NCBI GenBank assembly: GCA_045632125.1
Contig: JAZQWC010000017.1
Coordinates: forward strand, 1 to 17,562
Reading direction: 5' to 3'
From: CALWPV01 sp045632125
Lineage (GTDB): Bacteria > Bacillota > Clostridia > Lachnospirales > Bianqueaceae
DNA: 17,562 nt
The translations under genes and the position numbers were made by a program. The number at the start of each line of letters is the position of its first letter. Positions within the stretch are counted from its first letter, which is position 1. Of this stretch, positions 1 to 7,114 are shown piece by piece. A model generated the notes under the pieces. The model searched no databases. It worked only from the letters and a program-made list of their open reading frames with translations, and had not been told where the DNA came from.

Positions 1-1062
1 GCTTCCATCAGGGCCACCGTAAAACGGAAAGATCCCACCAAAAATTTCAGCAGACAGATCCAGCCAGCGGATCAGTGTTTTTTCTGTAATTAGGCGATCT
101 TGGCGGGGAAGCTGTGTCACTGCGGACCTATCTGTCACAGCTTCACTTACCGTACCTTTCAGCACCATGGCCGCCTCACCCAAATAGGCCGGCAGACGTC
201 CCACATGGGAATTACCCGGGTTCGCCACAAAGTCCGTTTGCCGCAGACGGTCTTCACATTGCTGGGCATAGGCCGCTACACGATTGATCACTAATGTACG
301 TTCTTCTTCATCCAATAACTCAGCTATCATATCGTACGCAGCAGGCAAACAACGTGCATGACTGAGCCCGATCTCGTCGCCTGGTCCTTTCAGCAAGGAA
401 CACTCTTCATCCGGGTCCCAACTGCAAATTGTAAGAAGCAGCTTTTTAGCGTGTACGCCAGCCTCAAAATCGCCTAAAAGTTGATATCCGAGTGCACAGG
501 CTATCAAATTTCGATCCACAAAATCACGATGACGTCCAAAATATTCACGATACGGCGTAGCATCAGGATCACTGTAAAAACGAGGTTCTTCCGGCATGCC
601 ATCTGTGTACGCCTGCTGAATATTCCTTTTAAGAGTCTCTATGTCTGCTGCATGCCGTTGCAGCAATTTCTGCACGTCACCTTTTTCAAACAAATGACGC
701 GGGCGTATATGCTCCGGCACTGCATCGTAGATCTGTCTTCCGCTAGGACGCAAAAACTCGACTGCTTTTTCGGCAATCGTAAACTCGATCCAGCCCCGCT
801 CAAACTCCTCGCCATCCATGCTGACGTACAAATTCCACCTATATTTTCCGGGACGGACCACAACCTTCGGAACCACATAATTCTTCTCGGTCTGTCCCCG
901 CCAAACTTCCTTTTCAGCATCACACAAGATCACTGTATATACTGCACGCTTTTCTGCAGCGATCCACACAAAGCAGGGCGGCGTTTCCCAAACTATTTCG
1001 CCTTCTGCCGGAAACGGAAAAACCTGCTGATGCGATGTACGCCTTTGTTCCAGTTTTTTCAT
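1..1062 (-). CDS. Heparinase II/III-like polysaccharide lyase, N-terminal part (cut by window edge)
   Basis: This reading frame is open for 354 codons and continues past the left edge, so only the N-terminal part is visible. Residues 1-95 look like a beta-sandwich with the pattern VWETPPCFVW, an alternating-strand YTVILCD segment, and PGKYRWNLYV. After it comes HIRPRHLF (118-125), a signature of the helical N-domain seen in DUF4962/heparinase II/III proteins. Further on, GNSHVGRLPAYLGEAA fits the alpha/alpha-toroid of that family. These enzymes cleave uronic-acid polysaccharides by beta-elimination; the catalytic beta-sandwich half lies outside the window. No signal peptide is seen, so it is probably cytoplasmic and acts on oligosaccharides. 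The start is ATG at 1062 with GAAGG just upstream; a GTG five codons earlier is possible. It is the last visible gene of the minus operon. The family call is from recalled motifs, so the exact substrate is unknown. Confidence 0.72.
   Translation of the reverse strand, partial: MKKLEQRRTSHQQVFPFPAEGEIVWETPPCFVWIAAEKRAVYTVILCDAEKEVWRGQTEKNYVVPKVVVRPGKYRWNLYVSMDGEEFERGWIEFTIAEKAVEFLRPSGRQIYDAVPEHIRPRHLFEKGDVQKLLQRHAADIETLKRNIQQAYTDGMPEEPRFYSDPDATPYREYFGRHRDFVDRNLIACALGYQLLGDFEAGVHAKKLLLTICSWDPDEECSLLKGPGDEIGLSHARCLPAAYDMIAELLDEEERTLVINRVAAYAQQCEDRLRQTDFVANPGNSHVGRLPAYLGEAAMVLKGTVSEAVTDRSAVTQLPRQDRLITEKTLIRWLDLSAEIFGGIFPFYGGPDGS
451..459 (+). repeat. GTGTACGCC copy in the lyase gene (register 1)
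   Basis: An exact copy on the strand opposite to the gene; the gene reads it as GGC GTA CAC (Gly-Val-His). Confidence 0.7.
605..613 (+). repeat. GTGTACGCC copy in the lyase gene (register 2)
   Basis: An exact copy; the gene reads it as xxG GCG TAC ACx (Ala-Tyr-Thr). The near-copy ATGTACGCC at 1035-1043 is read in the third register as xGG CGT ACA T (Arg-Thr). Confidence 0.7.
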
Positions 1063-1090
1063 GAAACCTTCATCCACTTTCTATTTTAAT

Positions 1091-1124
1091 AAGATAAGCG
1101 TACACATTGATGCACGCTCATCTT
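1091..1124. repeat. Imperfect hairpin built from two inverted copies of the TGYACGCT motif
   Basis: The arms 1091-1101 and 1114-1124 pair over 11 bp with one G-U/A-C position and a 12-nt loop. The arms contain AGCGTACAC (minus-strand GTGTACGCT) and TGCACGCT in opposite orientation. It sits in the 67-nt gap between the hydrolase/acetyltransferase stop and the lyase start. Neither side has a clear T-run, so it may be a transcript-stabilising or processing hairpin rather than a full terminator. Confidence 0.5.
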
Positions 1125-1129
1125 AAAAC

Positions 1130-2542
1130 TCATTCTTTCTGCTTCGAAAACCAAATATACTCCCCGCTCTGCGGATCGATTCGACCAATCTGACGTGCAG
1201 GTGTCCCCGCCATGATCGCATAATCCGGCGTACTCTTCGTTACCACCGAACCGGCGCAAATCAAATTGGCTCGGCCCAGCTTCACCCCCGCCGTCACCGT
1301 CACATGACTCGCCAACCAGCAGCCATCACCAACCACAATGCTGTCGTCACCGTCACCTTCCGAACGAGCAGAAAACCATCCTGTAGCGGGATCGAATTTA
1401 TGATTACCCGCCGGCAAACTGCAATGCGGACCAATCAGCACATTGTTGCCCACCGTCACATTACCGTTCAAATATGTATATAACCCAATGAACACATTAT
1501 CGCCCACCTGCTCCCGCGGAATTCGAATGATCGCTCCCGGAGCTACCAAAACCTTGCGGCCGGTAAAGCCCAGCATCTGTGCACGCCGCAAATCATCCTC
1601 ACCATTGTCCGACCAGTTGGCAAACCGAGTCAGTTCGAAAAACTCTCGGTCCGGAATCTGCAGATCCTTCATGGTTTCAAAACCCAGTTCTCCGTCCGGA
1701 TTCCCCTTCGAAACCTCCGCTAAATTTGTGTACGCCATACTTTTTTCTAACGGCCGCGCAGCGGCAACCTGTTCAAGCGTACACTTTTTTTGATTTTGAT
1801 CATGGTCAATAATAAAATCGATCACCTGTTTTTGTTCATCCGGATCAAGCCCCTGGAGTGCATGAGGATGATGATTCAATCCATCCTTTTTAAACCAGGT
1901 AAAGGGCACTTCACTTTTTGTGTACGCCTTCTTAATCAGTTCTGCATTCTCGCTGCAAAGCACAACCGTATCGGCTCCGCCATATACCAAACAAACCGGT
2001 ATACGCTCATCTACTAACTTTGGCAAATAATCCAGAGGATGATCCCGATAGGAAATCATTTCACTACGACTCCTGCCCAGCGCTTCCAAAATTTCTTCAG
2101 CTTGGATGCCACACACATTTTCCGGCGTGCCCATATCCAGCATACTTAGAATGTTCACCACCGGCGCATCCAAATATAACACTGAAACCATTTCCGGATA
2201 CATGCCCGCTAATTTAATACCAAATAAGCCACCGCAGCTCATGCCGACGGGCACACATTTTTCATTTAAACCAAACTCAGAAACCAAGAAATCTCGGAAT
2301 TTCTTTTTGGCGTGCAGATCCTCGGGCAGTCCCCACCGATTCGTATTTTTTATGTACGCCAAATAATATCCACGGCGAATCAGTTCCAATTCCAAGTCCG
2401 GAAAAGCATCAAAATACTCTGTTTTCAGCAGCCAATGACCTTCCGGGCATGGCGTTGACGGACACACTAAAATCGCTGCACGTCCTTCAAAGGTAAAATC
2501 CAAACGGCGATATCCATTCCATAAACTCTCTGTATAAATCAT
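1130..2542 (-). CDS. Two-domain protein: alpha/beta-hydrolase fused to hexapeptide-repeat O-acetyltransferase
   Basis: The 470-residue protein has two parts. Residues 1-250 form an alpha/beta-hydrolase: nucleophile elbow GMSCGG (100-105, S102), a likely acid D191 in VYGGADTVV, and a likely catalytic His in GLNHHPHAL (221-229). Residues 285-460 form a left-handed beta-helix acetyltransferase: repeats such as VGDNVFIG, VGNNVLIG, IVVGDGCW, LGRANLICAGSVV, and GNHKFD (379-384) with H381 as likely catalytic His, ending in the typical IMAGTPARQIGRI. A linker of about 35 residues joins them. Hexapeptide enzymes of this type move acetyl from acetyl-CoA to sugar hydroxyls; the hydrolase could remove or transfer acyl groups. 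No signal peptide or membrane segment is seen. Start ATG 2542 has AAGGAGAG upstream and lies 12 nt after the serine hydrolase gene, so translation is probably coupled. The fusion is continuous with no frameshift. Confidence 0.8.
   Translation of the reverse strand: MIYTESLWNGYRRLDFTFEGRAAILVCPSTPCPEGHWLLKTEYFDAFPDLELELIRRGYYLAYIKNTNRWGLPEDLHAKKKFRDFLVSEFGLNEKCVPVGMSCGGLFGIKLAGMYPEMVSVLYLDAPVVNILSMLDMGTPENVCGIQAEEILEALGRSRSEMISYRDHPLDYLPKLVDERIPVCLVYGGADTVVLCSENAELIKKAYTKSEVPFTWFKKDGLNHHPHALQGLDPDEQKQVIDFIIDHDQNQKKCTLEQVAAARPLEKSMAYTNLAEVSKGNPDGELGFETMKDLQIPDREFFELTRFANWSDNGEDDLRRAQMLGFTGRKVLVAPGAIIRIPREQVGDNVFIGLYTYLNGNVTVGNNVLIGPHCSLPAGNHKFDPATGWFSARSEGDGDDSIVVGDGCWLASHVTVTAGVKLGRANLICAGSVVTKSTPDYAIMAGTPARQIGRIDPQSGEYIWFSKQKE
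1728..1736 (+). repeat. GTGTACGCC copy in the linker of the hydrolase/acetyltransferase gene
   Basis: An exact copy in the codons for Met-Ala-Tyr-Thr at about residues 269-272. A GTGTACGCT copy in the other orientation lies 40 nt away at 1776-1784. Confidence 0.7.
1920..1928 (+). repeat. GTGTACGCC copy in the hydrolase domain
   Basis: An exact copy in the codons for Lys-Ala-Tyr-Thr at about residues 205-208, preceded by TTTTT as at several other copies. Confidence 0.7.
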
Positions 2543-2554
2543 GCACGCTCTCCT
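2543..2554 (-). promoter_or_regulatory. Ribosome binding site region with an embedded TGCACGCTC motif
   Basis: The 12-nt gap between two minus-strand genes carries AAGGAGAG and then GCGTGC directly before the ATG. The copy of TGCACGCTC (2541-2549 on the plus strand) therefore fills the spacer between the Shine-Dalgarno sequence and the start codon. Confidence 0.6.
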
Positions 2555-3766
2555 TTAATCCAAACAGGTATAGACCACGTTGCGTAATCTGGGCTGATAA
2601 TATTCTTCACGGGGATTTAAACAATGCTGCGCATAAAATACACCCAACTGTCGGGACGGATCTATAATCGCCGTCGCACCGGCAGCGCCACCCCAGCCAA
2701 ACTCACCAAGACTGCATACCAAACCGCTCTTCGCCGGATTCATATGAGTGCGTACGCCAAGGCCGTATCCACAGCCCCAGCAAGACTGCCAGTTATAATC
2801 TTTCATCTGCTCCGGCGTCAGTTGATTTGTTCTCATAAGTTCCACGCTGTTCTCCGATAATATGCGATTGCCATTCACACCACGGCCCATACCGGCCAGC
2901 GCTGCCATCAATTTTGCATAATCCGGCACCGATGTAATCACTCCGGCACCGCCACTATCGTATTCTTCGCCCAAAATGTGAGCCACCTCTTTGCCCACAT
3001 TTTTAAAGGTGCCCTTGATGGGTGCCCCACTAAGAGTTGCTGCAGCGGTTGCCGCTCTGCGGCCTTTTTGAGCCTCAACAATATCTAATTCTTCCTGATT
3101 ACCGGCCACAAATGTATACTGACTCGCTGTACGCTTTCGTGTTTCAGCGGTATGATGATATACACTGGACGTCATATCCAGGGGCTCAAATATGTTTTGA
3201 CGTACATAATCGCGGAACTTTTGCCCCGACACCACGCTGATGAATCCAGCCAGCACATCATGGCACAGACTATACTGCCAGTGGGTACCGGGCTCGAAAG
3301 AAAGCGGCTCCTCCGCCAGGCAGCGGATCACGTCTACCGTATCCATGCGCCCGTTTGTTAACTGACGAGCTTTTTCAAAAGCCGGCACATTAAAATTATA
3401 GTTGAATCCGGCGGTCATGGTAAACAAATGACCAACGCGGATGGGATTCTTAGCTTTGACAATTTCTCCATCTGCTTGACGTATATACATTTCACGAAAT
3501 TCAGGCATGTATTCATACAGCGGATCACTGAGCAAAAAGGCCCCTCGTTCCAGTAGCTGCACGCCAGCGGTCACGGTGGTGATTTTAGAACAGGAGTAAA
3601 TGTTAAAAAGTTCATCGCCTGTTAAAGGAGTTTGCGACTCCAAATCTGCATAGCCGCTGGCATATTGATACACCAACTCACCGCCCTGATACACCGTAAC
3701 TGCATTGCCCGGTGTACGCTCCGCCGCCATGTGATCCAGAAACTTCTTTAAATATGTAAAATCCAT
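2555..3766 (-). CDS. Beta-lactamase-fold serine hydrolase (class C/CubicO type)
   Basis: The 403-residue protein has the three marks of the penicillin-binding/class C fold: S58-x-x-K61 in YSCSKITT, the tyrosine motif YSL at 165-167, and a C-terminal FGWGG (356-360) replacing the usual KTG/HxG. The stretch GHLFTMTAGFNYN is typical of this family, which covers esterases, D-amino-acid amidases and PBP-like peptidases as well as beta-lactamases. No signal peptide is visible, which argues against a secreted antibiotic-destroying enzyme and for a cytoplasmic esterase or amidase. Start ATG 3766 is preceded by AGGAGG with an 8-nt spacer. It lies between the methyltransferase and the hydrolase/acetyltransferase on the same strand and probably shares their transcript. 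The substrate cannot be read from sequence. Confidence 0.85.
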   Translation of the reverse strand: MDFTYLKKFLDHMAAERTPGNAVTVYQGGELVYQYASGYADLESQTPLTGDELFNIYSCSKITTVTAGVQLLERGAFLLSDPLYEYMPEFREMYIRQADGEIVKAKNPIRVGHLFTMTAGFNYNFNVPAFEKARQLTNGRMDTVDVIRCLAEEPLSFEPGTHWQYSLCHDVLAGFISVVSGQKFRDYVRQNIFEPLDMTSSVYHHTAETRKRTASQYTFVAGNQEELDIVEAQKGRRAATAAATLSGAPIKGTFKNVGKEVAHILGEEYDSGGAGVITSVPDYAKLMAALAGMGRGVNGNRILSENSVELMRTNQLTPEQMKDYNWQSCWGCGYGLGVRTHMNPAKSGLVCSLGEFGWGGAAGATAIIDPSRQLGVFYAQHCLNPREEYYQPRLRNVVYTCLD

Positions 3767-3821
3767 TATAAAAGCCTCCTGATTTCATTCGTATTTTCGC
3801 AATCACGCGATCCTTAGATCC

Positions 3822-4487
3822 TTACCAAATGAAGGGGATCATTCGATATTTTACTTTCTTTTTATACTCTTTATAGCCCGCAAGCTCCGCTTCCAACAGT
3901 TTTTCCTCGCCGCGGATGCGCACCGCGATCACCGCCGGATACGCTACGAACAAAATGAGCGCATACCAGGATCCTAATACCAATGGAATCGACAAAAACA
4001 ACCACATGGTCACCATGTACATTGGATGGCGTACAATTCCATACAGACCGGTATCGATTACTTTTTGACCCACCTGCACCTCAATGGTTCTTGATAAATA
4101 CTCGTTCTCTCTCATCACTTCTCCGTACAGGCCGTACGAAATCAGGAATATCACCATTGCCACAATCACGACCCACTTCGGCATAACCGACCAGCCAAAG
4201 CGATAATCCAAGCCGGCAACGATAAATCCGGCCAAAAACATGAGCCCGGAAACCGCCACCACGCCCTGCTGATCGGACATTTTCTCTTTAGCGTTCAGAC
4301 GTTTTTTCAAGAGTTCCGGTGCCTTCCAAAGTAAGACAACTCCTAAAAAGAACATAGGAATGAATAAAATCCCCATAAACAACCAGCCGTTCCAAAATTG
4401 CAGTGATCCCGCTGGCCAAAACACCAGCAAAGCCACAAACAACATACCCATCACATACTTTTCCAGTGCATTAAAAAACAATTTCAT
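3822..4487 (-). CDS. Integral membrane methyltransferase of the isoprenylcysteine carboxyl/PEMT type
   Basis: The 221-residue protein has about five hydrophobic segments (around 12-27, 34-54, 76-93, 104-121, 157-186). After them comes the signature GLYGIVRHPMY (147-157), with an E-E pair at 194-195 and a lysine-rich tail. RHPxY plus the downstream glutamate forms the S-adenosylmethionine site in bacterial ICMT-like and phospholipid N-methyltransferase enzymes. Bacterial members have varied or unknown acceptors, so a lipid or small amphipathic molecule is only a guess. The chosen start is ATG 4487, which has AAGGAGG with a 9-nt spacer. An in-frame ATG at 4589 lies upstream of the consensus promoter at 4549-4577 and cannot be on that transcript. 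It is the first gene of the leftward operon. Confidence 0.8.
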   Translation of the reverse strand: MKLFFNALEKYVMGMLFVALLVFWPAGSLQFWNGWLFMGILFIPMFFLGVVLLWKAPELLKKRLNAKEKMSDQQGVVAVSGLMFLAGFIVAGLDYRFGWSVMPKWVVIVAMVIFLISYGLYGEVMRENEYLSRTIEVQVGQKVIDTGLYGIVRHPMYMVTMWLFLSIPLVLGSWYALILFVAYPAVIAVRIRGEEKLLEAELAGYKEYKKKVKYRMIPFIW

Positions 4488-4501
4488 AGGGACGGACCTC
4501 C

Positions 4502-4530
4502 TTGCCAAGTTATCTTCTCTTATGTATAAT
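4502..4530 (+). promoter_or_regulatory. Sigma-A type promoter for the first YdcF gene
   Basis: TTGCCA (4502-4507), a 17-nt spacer and a perfect TATAAT (4525-4530). Transcription would start near 4537, giving a leader of about 72 nt before the ATG at 4610. Confidence 0.8.
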
Positions 4531-4548
4531 AATACAAATCTTATGCTC

Positions 4549-4577
4549 ATTATAAGCAACCCATTTTCATTTGTCCA
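4549..4577 (-). promoter_or_regulatory. Sigma-A type promoter for the leftward methyltransferase operon
   Basis: Read on the minus strand: TGGACA (4577-4572), a 17-nt spacer and a perfect TATAAT (4554-4549). The start point would be near 4542, about 55 nt before the ATG at 4487. It faces the plus-strand promoter at 4502-4530, so each polymerase runs through the other's promoter. Confidence 0.8.
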
Positions 4578-4609
4578 CATAAAATTCACATATGAAGGAG
4601 ATTTCAGCC

Positions 4610-5272
4610 ATGTATCTATCTCAGTTAGAAAACCAGCCTATCACCCCGGAACTGGCAGACAAAATCGTGTACGCCATTCCTGAATATACCGGCGAATCCG
4701 CCCCTTGCGCCCTTGTTTTGGGCAGCACCAAAGCCCACATTTATCGTCTTCCAAAAGCAGTAGAACTCTATAAACAAGGAAAAGTTCAAAAGATCCTGCT
4801 CAGCGGCGGTGCCAAATGGGAGTTTCCCTCCGACGATGACTTTTCTATTTCCGAAGGTTTTCCCGGCTGCGCCGCTTGCCCGGAGGGCAAAATGTCAGAA
4901 GCCGATCGCATGAAATTCACGGCCCTCAAAATGGGAGTCAGTCCCGAAGATCTGCTGTTAGATAACCTCTCCATGACCACCATCGAAAATATGGTCTGCT
5001 CCATGGTAACCCTGGAACAAAGTGTACGCCTTTATAATATTCAAGAACTCATTTTGGTGACTACTAGCTACCACATGCGCAGAAGCTTAGGTCTGGCAAG
5101 AATGTTGCTGCCTAAATGGATCCGTATCATTCCCTGCATCGCCGAAGATCGCAATACCCGTCGGGATAACTGGTGGAAAACCGAAGTGGGTACCAAACGA
5201 GTGCACACCGAAATTGAACTGATGATCCACTACATCAAAAAAGGAATCATGGACGATTTCGAGATTGAATAA
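4610..5272 (+). CDS. YdcF/DUF218 family protein (ElyC/SanA-like), copy 1
   Basis: The 220-residue protein shows the DUF218 pattern in order: a strand ending in ALVLGS (34-39), the helix YRLPKAVELYKQGKV, then KILLSGG (61-67), the MTTIENM helix (122-128), and LVTTSYHMRRSLGLA (149-163). E. coli relatives SanA and ElyC act in envelope integrity; YdcF binds S-adenosylmethionine in vitro, and no reaction is firmly known. No N-terminal membrane anchor is seen, so it is probably cytoplasmic. ATG 4610 is preferred over the in-frame ATG at 4592, because AAGGAG (4595-4600) overlaps that earlier codon and is spaced 9 nt from 4610. It is transcribed alone, with a strong terminator 36 nt after the stop. 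Confidence 0.85.
   Translation: MYLSQLENQPITPELADKIVYAIPEYTGESAPCALVLGSTKAHIYRLPKAVELYKQGKVQKILLSGGAKWEFPSDDDFSISEGFPGCAACPEGKMSEADRMKFTALKMGVSPEDLLLDNLSMTTIENMVCSMVTLEQSVRLYNIQELILVTTSYHMRRSLGLARMLLPKWIRIIPCIAEDRNTRRDNWWKTEVGTKRVHTEIELMIHYIKKGIMDDFEIE
4667..4675 (+). repeat. GTGTACGCC copy near the start of ydcF copy 1
   Basis: An exact copy on the coding strand, in frame as GTG TAC GCC (Val-Tyr-Ala, residues 20-22). Confidence 0.7.
5022..5030 (+). repeat. GTGTACGCC copy late in ydcF copy 1
   Basis: An exact copy on the coding strand in a shifted register, xGT GTA CGC C (Ser-Val-Arg-Leu), so the same gene carries the word in two frames. Confidence 0.7.
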
Positions 5273-5307
5273 CGTGCACCATCCATTTACAATACACGTC
5301 AACTTAA

Positions 5308-5353
5308 AAAGGCTTGAACAACCAATTTTGATTGTTCAAGCCTTTATTTTTTT
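5308..5353. terminator. Two-way rho-independent terminator between ydcF copy 1 and msrA
   Basis: A perfect 14-bp stem (5308-5321 with 5332-5345) and a 10-nt loop. ATTTTTTT follows on the plus strand and TTTTTAAG follows on the minus strand, so it can stop both converging genes. Confidence 0.92.
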
Positions 5354-5381
5354 GAACCTTTTAACCCGCATCGTCATATTG

Positions 5382-5395
5382 CCACCGCAAGGTGG
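5382..5395. repeat. Small hairpin downstream of msrA
   Basis: CCACC (5382-5386), loop GCAA and GGTGG (5391-5395), just after the msrA stop. It is short, without a T-run, and may be incidental; the main terminator lies beyond it. Confidence 0.3.
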
Positions 5396-5404
5396 TCAAC
5401 GCCT

Positions 5405-5929
5405 TTATTGCAAATACTCTGACGGATCTGCCGTCATGGCCCAACGGATCATATCCAGCGGCACGTGGCAGTATCCACCGGGATTCTTATCCAGATATTT
5501 TTGATGATATTCCTCGGCGCTGTAAAAATGCTCCAAGGGCAGAGCTTCCACCACAATGGGCTGATCGTAGGACGCAGCCAGCTCCTCCAAAGACGCGCGA
5601 ATCACCGTCTCATCTGCTGTCTCTGTAAAATACACGCCGGTACGATACTGGTGTCCCACATCTTCTCCCTGCTGATCCAGCATGGTGGGGTCGATGATCT
5701 TATAAAACAGTCGCAGCAGCGCCTTCAGCGGCAGCACCGCAGGGTCATACACCACCCGTACGGTCTCGGCATGACCTGTGTTTTCGTAACGTACCTGCTG
5801 ATAGGTGGGCGCATGGGTATTGCCGTTGGCAAAGCCTACTTCTGTTTCCAGCACACCTTTCAAGCATGACATATACTTTTCAACGCCCCAATAGCAGCCA
5901 CCGGCTAAATAAATGGTTGCGGCGCTCAT
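5405..5929 (-). CDS. msrA: Peptide-methionine (S)-S-oxide reductase MsrA
   Basis: The 174-residue protein is full length for a single-domain MsrA. The active site is GGCYWG (10-15) with nucleophilic C12; most members have Phe where this has Tyr. Other family marks are TGHAE (51-55), DQQGEDVGHQYR (85-96) and the late GGYCHVPLD (151-159), where C154 may be a resolving cysteine. It reduces the S-form of methionine sulfoxide in free methionine or oxidised proteins, using thioredoxin, in the cytoplasm. There is no fused MsrB domain. The start ATG overlaps the stop of the fucosidase-like gene by 4 nt (ATGA), so translation is coupled. It has only a distant GGAG, which fits that coupling. The pairing of fucosidase with msrA has no obvious functional logic. 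Confidence 0.97.
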   Translation of the reverse strand: MSAATIYLAGGCYWGVEKYMSCLKGVLETEVGFANGNTHAPTYQQVRYENTGHAETVRVVYDPAVLPLKALLRLFYKIIDPTMLDQQGEDVGHQYRTGVYFTETADETVIRASLEELAASYDQPIVVEALPLEHFYSAEEYHQKYLDKNPGGYCHVPLDMIRWAMTADPSEYLQ

Positions 5930-6951
5930 TTGTTAAAGATCTCCGCAGCTTCGCGCAAAATCTGCTGGCTCTTCAACGGAATGCGGCCCAAGCCGTCGGG
6001 ACCCACATTCAGTAGATAGTTGATGCCCAGCTGGCTCAGTTTTTTACGGTTATGAGCAATCAGCTCAGGGCTCTTCCAATCGTGATCCCAGGCGCTATAG
6101 CCCCAGGTATTGTTAATGGTAGCCGCAGACTCATACAGACCATAGGGAGAGGGCTTGAAACCATTGATCTCGTTCATAGCGGCCTCTGCCACGGCAGCAG
6201 ACTCCGGAATGCTGTCCGGAATCTCATTGTCGCCCAAGGATACATAATCGTAGGTACCATTACCCAAACGGGAGTTGATCAGGCACTCCGGCTGATACTT
6301 CTTGATGGCATCGAACAAACGCTGGCTCTGCTCGGCGCGCAGGGTCATGGGCATATCGAACCAGTTCAGGCACAGTTCGCCATAGTTACGTAAAATTTCC
6401 TCCACCTGAGGATAGATCTTATTTTCGAAACAAATATCAAAATTCTTTTTAGCGGTATCCGGGAAGTCCCAGCTATTTTCCCAGGTTACACCCTGCGCCC
6501 ATTTAGGATCCGACAAATAACCGCCGCCGTGCTCCTCGTGCCAGTCCAGATCCTGAGAATAATACAGACCCATCTTCAAACCATGCTTATAGCAAGCCTC
6601 TGCCAGTTCGCCGATCACATCACGGCCAAAGGGAGTGGCGTCCACTACATTATACTTGTCCACTTTAGAATGGAACATGGCAAAACCATCGTGATGCTTA
6701 CTGGTGATGACAAAGTATTTCATACCGCAGTCCTTTGCCAGGCGGATCCATTCATCCGCATCAAAATATACCGGATTAAAAGCCTTAGCCAGCATGCCAT
6801 AGTCGGCATTCGGAATCGCCAGATTCGCCTGAATCCACTCGGCATAGCTGCCGCAGAATTTACCGCGCCACTCACCGGCCAGCATCGAATACAGGCCCCA
6901 ATGAGCCATCATGCCGTACTGAGCTTCCTTGAACCATTTTTTCATATCCAT
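5926..6951 (-). CDS. GH29 alpha-L-fucosidase-like glycosidase, short form
   Basis: The protein matches the GH29 catalytic barrel: YGMMAHWGLYS (12-22), SKHHDGFAMF (84-93), GLYYSQDLDW (128-137), LNWFDMPM (195-202) with D199 as likely nucleophile, and a closing NYLLNVGPDG near residue 315. At 341 residues it ends almost at the end of the barrel and lacks the C-terminal beta-sandwich present in many family members of 430-500 residues. The residue after the nucleophile Asp is Met rather than the common Gly, so fucose specificity is not certain. No signal peptide is seen, which suggests action on imported oligosaccharides. AAAGGAGA stands 10 nt before the ATG at 6951. It is the first gene of a two-gene unit with msrA. 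Confidence 0.88.
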   Translation of the reverse strand: MDMKKWFKEAQYGMMAHWGLYSMLAGEWRGKFCGSYAEWIQANLAIPNADYGMLAKAFNPVYFDADEWIRLAKDCGMKYFVITSKHHDGFAMFHSKVDKYNVVDATPFGRDVIGELAEACYKHGLKMGLYYSQDLDWHEEHGGGYLSDPKWAQGVTWENSWDFPDTAKKNFDICFENKIYPQVEEILRNYGELCLNWFDMPMTLRAEQSQRLFDAIKKYQPECLINSRLGNGTYDYVSLGDNEIPDSIPESAAVAEAAMNEINGFKPSPYGLYESAATINNTWGYSAWDHDWKSPELIAHNRKKLSQLGINYLLNVGPDGLGRIPLKSQQILREAAEIFNK

Positions 6952-7114
6952 AATCGTAAATCTCCTTTGCGATCAAATTTTTACATTTCAAAAGTATGCA
7001 CGTCACTTCTTTCATGCCTACTTTATCATATCATATTTTTATAAAAACTCCTATCCTTTTTTTAAATTTTATGGTATGATACCTCTGTTATTTTAAAAAC
7101 AGGAGGATTTTCTC
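6952..7114. promoter_or_regulatory. Divergent intergenic region with an extended -10 promoter for the peptidase operon
   Basis: This 163-nt AT-rich gap separates two divergent transcription units. On the plus strand TGGTATGAT (7072-7080) is an extended -10 element with no good -35, followed by AGGAGG (7101-7106) 8 nt before the ATG. On the minus strand two overlapping TATGAT elements (about 7026-7036) may serve the fucosidase gene, also without a clear -35. A TGCACGTC word sits at 6997-7004. Confidence 0.55.

Noticed and set aside
481..1089. A 202-residue plus-strand open frame
   Set aside because: It is antisense to the lyase gene, has no ribosome site or family pattern, and the opposite strand gives a convincing protein.
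2555..3766. Antibiotic-resistance beta-lactamase
   Set aside because: There is no signal peptide and no KTG motif, and it sits among carbohydrate and membrane-modifying genes; an esterase or amidase is more likely.
4488..4589. N-terminal extension of the membrane methyltransferase from ATG 4589
   Set aside because: That ATG lies upstream of the consensus minus-strand promoter, while ATG 4487 has AAGGAGG at good spacing.
451..5030. CRISPR array as the source of the repeated word
   Set aside because: The copies are 9 nt long, irregularly spaced from tens to thousands of bases apart, on both strands and inside conserved genes.
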